DNA of 64,000 bases from CAAGNP01 sp964611185. GTDB lineage: Bacteria > Bacteroidota > Bacteroidia > Bacteroidales > UBA932. The stretch's first letter is position 1. Each line of letters opens with the position of its first letter. Shown here piece by piece: positions 50,697-58,559 of this stretch. The stretch is from positions 9,189-73,188 of the forward strand of contig CAZSXE010000006.1 in NCBI GenBank assembly GCA_964611185.1, in the 5' to 3' direction. Under the pieces are notes generated by a model. That model made no database searches. It had not been told where the DNA came from and saw only the letters and a program-made list of their open reading frames with translations. A program made the translations under genes and the position numbers.

Positions 50697-52373
50697 ATGA
50701 AAAAGAATTATTTAATGATAGCAGCAATGGCTGCACTCGCACTCCTCTCTTCCTGTCAGAAAGAGGAGGTGGTTTTCACACCCGAGCCGGTCACAGTTAC
50801 TCTAAAAGTAAATTGTGATGATATTACCGACACCAAAGTCACATATACCACAGACGAAACCGATAATGCCAAACTGAACTTTTCATGGAAAGCACTTGAC
50901 GAGATAAGCATTATCCCTGTTTATAAAAACGCCGAGCTCACCGATGGAGTTGTCCGTCAGAACTGCAAATTTACAATAACAGAAATAAGTGCCGACGGCA
51001 AGTCCGCTACCTTTACCGGAACAATATATAGCTGGAATGGGACAAGAAATGTCTATATTATCTACCCTTATAATGAAAATATTACTGAATATACTGATGC
51101 CGGTATGCCTAAAATTCCTTTAAATACAACCGAACTTAGACCCGAAAATTATGTTAATTATTGTAATAATGTCGTTTTAAAGGGTGTAATCGGGAATTCG
51201 ACTTTTGATAATTTCATCTCCTCGTCTTTTTCTCTCGACGAGACCATATCTGCCATAAGGCTGAGTATTAATAAAATTCCCAGCGGTCAGACTGTAAAAG
51301 AGGTAAATTTCTACAGAGAAGGAGGAAATAGTTCTTTCTCATTCGGCAAATACTTTTCAAAGGTCGGTGTAACTTTATCAGGAGAATCACCATCTAATAC
51401 TATATCTTATAAAGTAGCTGATTATAGTAGTCGATTAGGTAATATAATAAACATAACACTAAACATTCCTATATCATTTACACAAGGGACTTTATACTGT
51501 GAAGTAATTACCAACGATGAGGGTGGCACTTATAATTACTATAGTTATGCAGTATCTGCGAGTCTGTCTTCTGATCCTAAAAAAAATACTTTTTATCCTC
51601 TGACAGTTGACTGTAGCACAGCTGCTCCTTTTTATAATGGTTTTTACGATAACCAGTATCATCATCGCCGTAATTGTATGGGAAAGAAAATCAGTATGGG
51701 TGATTTGGGGTCTGCTTATTGGGCTGAATATAATGTAGGATATTCCACTGCAGATTATGCATATACCGGGATTTACACTTCTTTTACATATCCTTCAGGA
51801 CTGCTATTCCAGTGGGGTAGGTTATCCGGAGGATCTCCACTTACCACAGAGTATGGAGCGGGTGCGTCAACAAGAGATTTTTATGGACAAGCCACCAACA
51901 CAGCAGCACTACCAAGTAGTCCTAATATGCACGCCTTCTACACAAAATGGACAGGAGATAATTCAGCCTGGACACCTTTATCTTCTTCAAATAAGAAAAG
52001 ACAAACTGACCCTTGTCCCAAAGGGTGGAGAGTTCCGACAAATGCTGAATTGACTGCTCTTGTGGCGAAAAAAGGTAATTATATAGAAAGCGAAACTATT
52101 AACGGACTTACTGTTAGCGGTTATTATGTCAGAGGAAGTGCGCTTACCGATAACTTTGGGCACACCAACTCTATATTTTTAAATGCAGATAAATTCAGAT
52201 TGGCAAATGGTTCAATAGGCACTACCCCTACAACTTCATATTATTGGAGTTCCGATGTGGCTTCTGCGGGTAATTCATCATATTCTTTAAAAGTCAGTAA
52301 CACCGAAATTACAGCAAGGATGGCCACATCTGTTCCTATAGGCGGTTTGGTCCGCTGCATCGCCCTCAGATAA
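50697..52373 (+). CDS. Fimbrillin-like and FISUMP two-domain lipoprotein
   Basis: A 558-residue surface lipoprotein. MKKNYLMIAAMAALALLSSC is a lipoprotein signal with Cys20. Residues about 30-310 (VTLKVNCDDITDTKVTYTT, LNFSWKALDEISIIPVY, ATFTGTI, NVYIIYPYNEN) resemble the Mfa-like/fimbrillin fold. Residues about 325-557 form a FISUMP domain (Fibrobacter succinogenes major paralogue): GDLGSAYWAEYNVG, TDPCPKGWRVPTNAELTAL, SYYWSSDVAS and VRCIALR. Such domains occur on secreted proteins of gut bacteria; ligand unknown. It follows the small peptide by 22 bp and ends 27 bp before a hairpin and 75 bp before the beta-helix gene. Confidence 0.85.
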   Translation: MKKNYLMIAAMAALALLSSCQKEEVVFTPEPVTVTLKVNCDDITDTKVTYTTDETDNAKLNFSWKALDEISIIPVYKNAELTDGVVRQNCKFTITEISADGKSATFTGTIYSWNGTRNVYIIYPYNENITEYTDAGMPKIPLNTTELRPENYVNYCNNVVLKGVIGNSTFDNFISSSFSLDETISAIRLSINKIPSGQTVKEVNFYREGGNSSFSFGKYFSKVGVTLSGESPSNTISYKVADYSSRLGNIINITLNIPISFTQGTLYCEVITNDEGGTYNYYSYAVSASLSSDPKKNTFYPLTVDCSTAAPFYNGFYDNQYHHRRNCMGKKISMGDLGSAYWAEYNVGYSTADYAYTGIYTSFTYPSGLLFQWGRLSGGSPLTTEYGAGASTRDFYGQATNTAALPSSPNMHAFYTKWTGDNSAWTPLSSSNKKRQTDPCPKGWRVPTNAELTALVAKKGNYIESETINGLTVSGYYVRGSALTDNFGHTNSIFLNADKFRLANGSIGTTPTTSYYWSSDVASAGNSSYSLKVSNTEITARMATSVPIGGLVRCIALR

Positions 52374-52400
52374 TTTATAATCCTTAATCTTAAATAATTT

Positions 52401-52427
52401 GCCGCTTCTCACCAAGTGAAAAGCGGC
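52401..52427 (+). repeat. Tight 12-bp hairpin between lipoprotein and beta-helix genes
   Basis: Arms GCCGCTTCTCAC and GTGAAAAGCGGC pair with one mismatch around a 3-nt loop. No T run follows, so it is probably not a terminator; it may block 3' decay and set the ratio of the two proteins. Confidence 0.6.
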
Positions 52428-52448
52428 GAATTAATATAAAAAACTCTT

Positions 52449-53783
52449 ATGAAAAAAATGAAATTTAAACGAATATTGATGACAGTATGCATCATATTCA
52501 CGCTGGGCCTTAGTGCAGCAGCCCAAAACACATTCTATGTAAATATAAACAGGGGAAGTGCACGCGGCACAGGAACCCGGGAGGCTCCCATGAAAGATAT
52601 TCAGAAAGCTATCGATGCCGCAGCAGACGGCGATTGCATTTTTATTTCAGAAGGGAATTATCTCGGCACTTTAGACCGCGGATGGATTGAGATTAAAAAC
52701 AAGTATGTCTCTCTTCAGGGGGGATGGAATGATGATTTTTCAGAATGGAATCCTCTGAAATATATCACTCGTATTCAGCCTACTTTAGCCCAGAGAGGAA
52801 CTATCGGGAGAGGAGTTCTACTGATAGAGTCTATCTCCAAGCGCACATCGAAAATAGTTATCGACGGCATCTTTTTCGATCTCGGTCTTGTCCACGAATA
52901 TGCCAAAGCCGACCCTACCGATCCTCGTTTCGGCTGCCCCCAAGGGTGCGAGACAGGAAGGATTATGCCGGTAGGGACACCTCCCAACAAAACCATCAGA
53001 CTTATCGGAGGGAAAGTAGCAGGAGACCTGATTATAAAGAATTGTATGTTCCTCAACGCCTCTTTTTACGGAATCATTATGACCAATATGGGCGGTAATT
53101 GGGAGATATGCAACAATGTATTTGTCTCTAATCTGTATGCAGCCTGCGAGATCAACGGAGGTTTGAATCAGACCACAAGTGCGCATCAGTCAAAAGTGGA
53201 TTTTCACAACAATACCGTACTGTTCAGCTGGCCTACCACCAAAGAGATGGAGAGTATGGGCTACGGCTATCGTTTCCGCAACGGTGCAGACCACGATGTA
53301 CACCATAATATATTCGGCTGCAATAACTTCGGTGCCCTCGACGGAGGATGGGACGATTCTAATCTTCCTGCCGATAAGCGTAAAATATGTTCAGCTTACG
53401 ACAATTACTTCTTTATGAACAAAGGGGATATAGTCGTAGCAGGTACCAGCGGAGGAGCCTGGATATATGTCCCGGGGAAGAGATTTGACGAAGTGATGAT
53501 GCTGCAGAAATTTGAAAACAATGTGGAAATACCCGGCACAAGCCCATTTCAAGAGATAATCGACCCCGCATATCTGAATGGCTATGCCTCATTGAAAATC
53601 ATCACAACCGAAAGTTATGATGCCAATTCAGCCGCCAACCTCTATAGAGAAGCACACGGCCTCAACAAACAGGGGACCTCTACCACTCGCGTATCTATGT
53701 TCGGAAATCGCTACAACTTCGATAAAGCATTGCAGCTGTTCGGAGCTGAACCCACCCACGGAGCGCAATTACCGGTTAAATAG
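52449..53783 (+). CDS. Secreted right-handed beta-helix protein
   Basis: A 444-residue protein with a signal peptide (about residues 1-25, ending SAAAQ). It opens with TFYVNINRGSARGTGTREAP and MKDIQKAIDAAADGDCIFIS, a DUF1565-like start of pectate-lyase-type parallel beta-helices, then rungs such as LIIKNCMFLNASFYGIIMTN, WEICNNVFVSNLYAACEING and DHDVHHNIFGCNNFGALDGG. Polysaccharide binding or cleavage at the surface is likely, but catalytic residues cannot be fixed. It shares the operon with the peptide and the lipoprotein. Confidence 0.82.
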   Translation: MKKMKFKRILMTVCIIFTLGLSAAAQNTFYVNINRGSARGTGTREAPMKDIQKAIDAAADGDCIFISEGNYLGTLDRGWIEIKNKYVSLQGGWNDDFSEWNPLKYITRIQPTLAQRGTIGRGVLLIESISKRTSKIVIDGIFFDLGLVHEYAKADPTDPRFGCPQGCETGRIMPVGTPPNKTIRLIGGKVAGDLIIKNCMFLNASFYGIIMTNMGGNWEICNNVFVSNLYAACEINGGLNQTTSAHQSKVDFHNNTVLFSWPTTKEMESMGYGYRFRNGADHDVHHNIFGCNNFGALDGGWDDSNLPADKRKICSAYDNYFFMNKGDIVVAGTSGGAWIYVPGKRFDEVMMLQKFENNVEIPGTSPFQEIIDPAYLNGYASLKIITTESYDANSAANLYREAHGLNKQGTSTTRVSMFGNRYNFDKALQLFGAEPTHGAQLPVK

Positions 53784-53797
53784 GGTGTTTATGGAGT

Positions 53798-53858
53798 ATA
53801 TTGTTCGCTATTTCTTGGCAGGAGCGTGTCTGTACCGGAAAAGGATAGCGAACAATAT
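53798..53858. repeat. 14-bp perfect inverted repeat over the end of the nucleoside transporter gene
   Basis: Arms ATATTGTTCGCTAT (53798-53811) and ATAGCGAACAATAT (53845-53858) are exact reverse complements, 33 bp apart. The left arm includes the transporter stop codon, and the right arm lies inside its coding end. It is placed where two genes meet tail to tail. No T run; it may act as a two-way terminator or be the scar of a small element. Confidence 0.7.
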
Positions 53859-55094
53859 TGCTACTACAAGTGCGTAAGCAGCAAAAACATACCACGCATT
53901 TGACCATCCTGTCATCACATCACTCCAGTTGATAACTCCGTCAACTGCGACTTTCTTGGCATTGACCAAGATGTTGACCACCCATTGCGCTGAAAGCGTC
54001 CCTAAGGCTGCACCTATTCCATTGGTCATAAGCATAAAGAGCCCCTGTGCGCTCGAACGGATGGATGTGTCTGTGTTCTCGTTTACGAATAGCGATCCCG
54101 AAATATTGAAGAAATCGAAAGCTACTCCGTAAACTATCATCGAGAGGACGAAAAGCCATACGCCTGTTCCCGGATCTCCCACCGCGAAGAAGGCAAATCG
54201 GAGTACCCATGCAAACATTGCTATAAGCATAACCTTTTTGATGCCGAACTTATTGAGGAAGAAAGGTATAAGGAGGATACATAGTGTTTCCGATATTTGT
54301 GAAAGGGAGATAAGCATATTGGAGTGTTTAACTCCGAAGGTATTTGCAAATTCGGGGAGATTTCCAAAATCGCCGAGGAAAGGGTTCGCAAAGCCGTTAG
54401 TTATCTGGAGAGCTACGCCGAGAAACATCGAAAATATAAAGAAAATCGCCATTTTACGACTTTTAAATAGCTTGAAAGCGGTAAGGCCCATGGCATCGGC
54501 AAGTGTCTTTTTCTCCTCTTTCTTGATAATCGGGCAAGCGGGAAGTGAAAAAGCATAGAGTCCCAACACTAATCCCAAAACACCGGAAACTATATATTGG
54601 AAAGAATTAGCCTGATACCCCATAAGATCGACAAACCACATGGAACATATAAAACCTACTGTCCCCCACACACGAATGGGCGGAAAAGCATCCACAGCCT
54701 TTTGTCCCCCCCTTTCGAGGATGGAGTACGCCACTGAGTAGGAAAGGGCGATGGTCGGCATAAAGAAAGCTACGCTCAATGTATAGAGGGCAAATAAAAT
54801 CGAGAACTGTGCCTCGCCTCCGGCAATGTAGCCGTAGTAGCCTGTGGAAATCATCGAAAGAGCTGCTATAAGATGGCATATACCTAAAGTTTTCTGAGCC
54901 TGAATCCATTTGTCTGCAATAATCCCGATGAGGGCAGGCATAAATATGGATACAATCCCCTGTACAGAGTAGAACCAGCCTATTTTTTCTCCGATTCCTA
55001 TTTCACTCAAGTAGCGCCCCTGGGAGGTAAGATATGCTCCCCAGACTGCGAACTCAAGGAAATTCATAATGATAAGTTTGATTTTGGAACTCAT
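53808..55094 (-). CDS. Nucleoside:H+ symporter (NupG/XapB-like MFS protein)
   Basis: A 428-residue membrane protein of the major facilitator superfamily with about twelve hydrophobic segments. IMNFLEFAVWGAYLTSQGRYL and FYSVQGIVSIFMPALIGIIADK match the Nuc_H_symport family, which imports nucleosides with protons. ATG 55094 is chosen, since the longer frame adds 21 unrelated residues reaching into the upstream gene. The nucleotidyltransferase gene upstream ends 28 bp before it, suggesting joint use of nucleosides or sugar nucleotides. Confidence 0.88.
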   Translation of the reverse strand: MSSKIKLIIMNFLEFAVWGAYLTSQGRYLSEIGIGEKIGWFYSVQGIVSIFMPALIGIIADKWIQAQKTLGICHLIAALSMISTGYYGYIAGGEAQFSILFALYTLSVAFFMPTIALSYSVAYSILERGGQKAVDAFPPIRVWGTVGFICSMWFVDLMGYQANSFQYIVSGVLGLVLGLYAFSLPACPIIKKEEKKTLADAMGLTAFKLFKSRKMAIFFIFSMFLGVALQITNGFANPFLGDFGNLPEFANTFGVKHSNMLISLSQISETLCILLIPFFLNKFGIKKVMLIAMFAWVLRFAFFAVGDPGTGVWLFVLSMIVYGVAFDFFNISGSLFVNENTDTSIRSSAQGLFMLMTNGIGAALGTLSAQWVVNILVNAKKVAVDGVINWSDVMTGWSNAWYVFAAYALVVAILFAILFRYRHAPAKK

Positions 55095-55122
55095 TGTCTG
55101 AATATTTTTAAAGTTTAAAAGG

Positions 55123-56073
55123 TTATTTCCAGAGCTTTTCGGGATAGACACCTGCATTTATAAGGGCTCGTATGTTGGCGACAACATCGGGTCTGTCTTC
55201 CTTATAAGTCACACCAAACCATCGGGCATCACTGTTTAGTACTTTCATACGAACTTTACCCTCGTTGATAAGTGTATTGACTGCAAGGGGGATAAAATAT
55301 TCAGCTTTGAGATTTGATATATTGGCAGGATTGTCAAGGAAAATTTTGAACAGTCTCTCAGATTCTTCAAAATAATCGGGGGTAAAGCCGAACAGATTCA
55401 TCGATACCTGTGTATCTTCATCTATCGGATGGAGCCCTTTTTCGTCTTTATAAGAAATAGTACCTTTCGGCCAACTCTTACCGCAAGCGCAGATAAAATC
55501 TTCCTCATTACGCTCTATGCCGAGCCTCTCGACAATCGATACCAAATTTCCATCATCATTTACGGAACATTCGCCGCGGGAAACTGTACCAAATTCCGAA
55601 AGAGTGTTACGAAGATTATACCCTACCATCGAATAATATCCTTTTTTACCCTCTACATTCTTTAAATATTTACATAAAACTTCATACCCCTCGCGACCAT
55701 AAAAGTCATCAGAATTAATTACGGCAAAGGGCTCGTGAACCACCGGAGAGGCCATCATCACAGCATGGTTGGTCCCCCATGGTTTTTCGCGACCCTCAGG
55801 GACAGAGTACCCTTTCGGGAGATACTCCAGCTCCTGAAAAACAAATTCAACTTCTATTTTACCGCCAAATCTTTCGGCGCAAAACATTTCGCGAAACTCC
55901 TTCTCAAACAAGTGGCGAATTACAAAGACAACTTTTCCAAATCCGGCGCGAATGGCATCGTAAATGGAATAATCTATAATTGCTTCCTTATAGGGACCTA
56001 CTCCGTCCATCTGTTTAAGGGAGCCGTAACGGGAACCCATTCCCGCAGCAAGTACTACTAAAGTCGGTTTCAT
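55123..56073 (-). CDS. Nucleotidyltransferase-like protein
   Basis: A 316-residue protein with the sugar-nucleotidyltransferase fold. TLVVLAAGMGSRYGSLKQMD (about residues 3-22) is the nucleotide loop, with LEYLPKGYSVPEGREKPWGT, the aspartate motif AVINSDDFYGREGYEVL and FGFTPDYFEESERLFKIF following. Substrate is unknown; nucleoside or sugar-phosphate activation fits the transporter next to it. ATG 56073 is used; a TTG two codons upstream is less likely. Confidence 0.75.
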   Translation of the reverse strand: MKPTLVVLAAGMGSRYGSLKQMDGVGPYKEAIIDYSIYDAIRAGFGKVVFVIRHLFEKEFREMFCAERFGGKIEVEFVFQELEYLPKGYSVPEGREKPWGTNHAVMMASPVVHEPFAVINSDDFYGREGYEVLCKYLKNVEGKKGYYSMVGYNLRNTLSEFGTVSRGECSVNDDGNLVSIVERLGIERNEEDFICACGKSWPKGTISYKDEKGLHPIDEDTQVSMNLFGFTPDYFEESERLFKIFLDNPANISNLKAEYFIPLAVNTLINEGKVRMKVLNSDARWFGVTYKEDRPDVVANIRALINAGVYPEKLWK

Positions 56074-56094
56074 TTTCAAAATTTTTGTAAACTA

Positions 56095-56102
56095 CAAAGG
56101 TA
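56095..56102 (-). promoter_or_regulatory. Putative -7 box for the nucleotidyltransferase-transporter pair (TACCTTTG)
   Basis: TACCTTTG on the minus strand matches TAnnTTTG, 21 bp before the ATG at 56073. The -33 side shows only T-rich sequence, no clear TTG. Confidence 0.4.
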
Positions 56103-56166
56103 TAAATAAAAAAAAGATATATGCCGAATATTTTCACTGCTCGTCATTAATGAGTTGTGACTTTTT

Positions 56167-58479
56167 TTATTGCCCATAGAAAATAACCGACTTTCTTAGT
56201 CCGTTATTATCTACTATCGTGAGGGTATGGCGGCCACGAGCAGGTATGACAGAGATTTTGTGCTGATTGTGAGAGGTTGAGCCTATATATTGGTCGTCTA
56301 TATGCCAGAAAAGTGCAGCTTCAGGATCGGAGTGTGCTGCCGAAAAAACCACACCTCGCGTTTTAGAATCGAGATCCACAGGGGCGGCAATATGCATTCC
56401 GCTCTGAGGATATATTATCTCAAGAGTGTATGAAGAGGCTCCGGATATCGAACCCTCAGAAGTAACCATACCCGGATAAAGAGGGGGAAGACGCTTGTAG
56501 TCACTGTGAGAGCGCAGATAATACCACTCCTGCGCCGGCGGCAATACAAACCAAGAGACTGTTTTCATCTTTGAGACATTGTAACAATCACTGTTAACTA
56601 TATATTTTTCATCTTCGCTCAGATGAAGAATTTTGTGAAACGGGCACACTTCGGGATGTACAGGTGCTTCGGGAGTAAGTACAGTATCGGCGTGGCAGGA
56701 GATAGATGCGAGGCATCTGTCACTTACAGGATATCCGCTTTCCCTGCAAACAACTACCTGCTGAAGCTCATTTTCGGGGATATCAAACCACTTCGTAGAG
56801 GGTAATGCATTGAAAATATCGAACATTACCGGTGCAGCATATCCTATCCCCGTAAGATTGGGCCTTCCCTCACCGTCGCAGTTACCCACCCACACTCCAA
56901 CGACATATTCAGGTGTCACCCCCACACTCCATGCATCGCGATTGCCATAGCTTGTCCCTGTTTTCCAACCCACTTTTCTACTTGAAGAAAACGATTTCCA
57001 ATCGCCCTCCTCTTCCGGCCTGTTAACTTGAGAAATGGCATCGAAGATGCACCATATTGCCCCCGATGAAAGGGGAAAATCGGAACAGAGGGCACTCTCT
57101 GTACCGAAAGCAGAGAGCTTGGCTGCCATTGCCCGATATACAAAAGCGAGGTCATATAGGGTAATTTCAGCACCTCCGAGTATGAGCGAAAGTCCGTAAG
57201 TATCTGCACCTCTGTCGATAGTCTTAAATCCCATCTCTCGAAGAAGAAGATAAAATTTTTCTGTCCCGTATTCATTCAGCATCCTTACGGAGGGGATATT
57301 TAGTGAACGCTGTATCACATTTTTTGCAGGGACTGCTCCATCAAAAGTGTTGTTAAAATTTCTCGGCGAGAAATTCTTGTACTGAAAGGGAATATCCGGA
57401 ATAAGCATCGTGGGGAGAATTTCCCCTTCATCAAGCATCGCTCCGTATAAAAATGGCTTCAGGGTACTTCCGCTGCTTCTTGGCGCCTGCACTACATCTA
57501 CATCCCCACCCGAAGAATTTATCAAATTCGGCACATTGCCGCAATATGCAATAACATTTCCTGTTTCGACTTCCAATACGATGGCTGCGAGATTGTTAAC
57601 TTTATTGCTCCTATAAATTTCAATCTCCCTTTCGGCAATACTGCTAATCTGCCTTTGAAGATTAAGGTCAATGGCACTTCGATAGAGCCTGTCTCCCCCT
57701 TGGAGGCGAAGTGTTTCGAGGTAGTGAGGTGCGTAGTCTTTCATCGGACAGGGTCGCTCAGGGAGCTGCTCCTCCTTCGAGAGAACACATTGGACCGAGT
57801 CCAATATTCCTGCTTTGTGGAGTTTGTCGAGAAGCGCATTTCTCTTGAGAAGAAGCTTCTCGCGATTCTTGCCGGGGTGAATCAGCGAAGGAGAATTGGG
57901 TAAAATGGCGAGCATCGCACTTTCCCCCCAAGAGAGCTCATCCGCACTTCTGCCGAAATATCTCCATGCAGCAGCCTCCAAACCCACTACATTTCCTCCA
58001 AAAGGTGCGTTAGAGGCATATAGAGAAAGTATTTCATCTTTACAGCAGCGAAACTCAAGGCGGGTGGCGAGTATCGCCTCGATGATTTTCGTGCCGATAT
58101 TCCTTTTGCGAGTGCCGCGGCACAATCTTATAGTCTGCATCGTTATTGTGCTGGCACCTCGTTTTATCTCTCCTGCCCGAAGATTTACTCGAAGAGCGCT
58201 CCCTATTGCCCAAGGATCAATACCGAAATGGCTTCGGAATCGCTTATCTTCGTAGGTAATTATTGCTTTAGCGAACTTATCGGGAATGGAATCGGAGGGG
58301 GGAAATCTCCATTGGCCGTCAGAGGCAATTCTCGCCCCGAGAAGGGCACCGTCACGGCTTTCCAAAACAGCTGAAACAGGGGAATCGAATAAGTTTCGGG
58401 GCAATGAAAACAGATACCAAATCAGCAATGCCGCGAGAAGGAAAGAGGATACTGCTATGATATATTTTTTTCTGCTCAT
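56167..58479 (-). CDS. pbpC: Penicillin-binding protein 1C
   Basis: A 770-residue bifunctional wall synthase. A signal anchor (about residues 6-24) is followed by the glycosyltransferase domain with catalytic Glu77 in IITYEDKRFRSHFGIDPW and the GASTITMQTIRL motif. The transpeptidase domain has the active Ser338 (SGSTLKP; S-x-x-K338-341), SLN (392-394) and KTG (506-508). A C-terminal BiPBP_C-like domain (about 680-770) marks PBP1C rather than 1A or 1B. The gene is divergent from the alpha-2-macroglobulin gene, with only 80 bp between the two start codons; these two are often neighbours. Confidence 0.93.
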   Translation of the reverse strand: MSRKKYIIAVSSFLLAALLIWYLFSLPRNLFDSPVSAVLESRDGALLGARIASDGQWRFPPSDSIPDKFAKAIITYEDKRFRSHFGIDPWAIGSALRVNLRAGEIKRGASTITMQTIRLCRGTRKRNIGTKIIEAILATRLEFRCCKDEILSLYASNAPFGGNVVGLEAAAWRYFGRSADELSWGESAMLAILPNSPSLIHPGKNREKLLLKRNALLDKLHKAGILDSVQCVLSKEEQLPERPCPMKDYAPHYLETLRLQGGDRLYRSAIDLNLQRQISSIAEREIEIYRSNKVNNLAAIVLEVETGNVIAYCGNVPNLINSSGGDVDVVQAPRSSGSTLKPFLYGAMLDEGEILPTMLIPDIPFQYKNFSPRNFNNTFDGAVPAKNVIQRSLNIPSVRMLNEYGTEKFYLLLREMGFKTIDRGADTYGLSLILGGAEITLYDLAFVYRAMAAKLSAFGTESALCSDFPLSSGAIWCIFDAISQVNRPEEEGDWKSFSSSRKVGWKTGTSYGNRDAWSVGVTPEYVVGVWVGNCDGEGRPNLTGIGYAAPVMFDIFNALPSTKWFDIPENELQQVVVCRESGYPVSDRCLASISCHADTVLTPEAPVHPEVCPFHKILHLSEDEKYIVNSDCYNVSKMKTVSWFVLPPAQEWYYLRSHSDYKRLPPLYPGMVTSEGSISGASSYTLEIIYPQSGMHIAAPVDLDSKTRGVVFSAAHSDPEAALFWHIDDQYIGSTSHNQHKISVIPARGRHTLTIVDNNGLRKSVIFYGQ

Positions 58480-58501
58480 AAATATTCAAATCTTTAATGC
58501 T

Positions 58502-58509
58502 CAAATATA
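58502..58509 (-). promoter_or_regulatory. Putative -7 box for pbpC (TATATTTG)
   Basis: TATATTTG on the minus strand matches TAnnTTTG and ends 22 bp before the pbpC ATG. No -33 TTG seen. Confidence 0.4.
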
Positions 58510-58519
58510 AACAAATTAT

Positions 58520-58527
58520 TATCTTTG
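58520..58527 (+). promoter_or_regulatory. Putative -7 box for the macroglobulin gene (TATCTTTG)
   Basis: TATCTTTG matches TAnnTTTG, 32 bp before the ATG at 58560 and 10 bp from the pbpC box, back to back. It argues against the earlier in-frame ATG at 58497, which would lie upstream of the start of the message. Confidence 0.42.
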
Positions 58528-58559
58528 AAATAATATTAAATCCTTTAATTAATAAGATT

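Noticed and set aside
58497..58559. Upstream ATG that would lengthen the macroglobulin by 21 residues
   Set aside because: It lies before the likely -7 box and would spoil the lipoprotein signal peptide.
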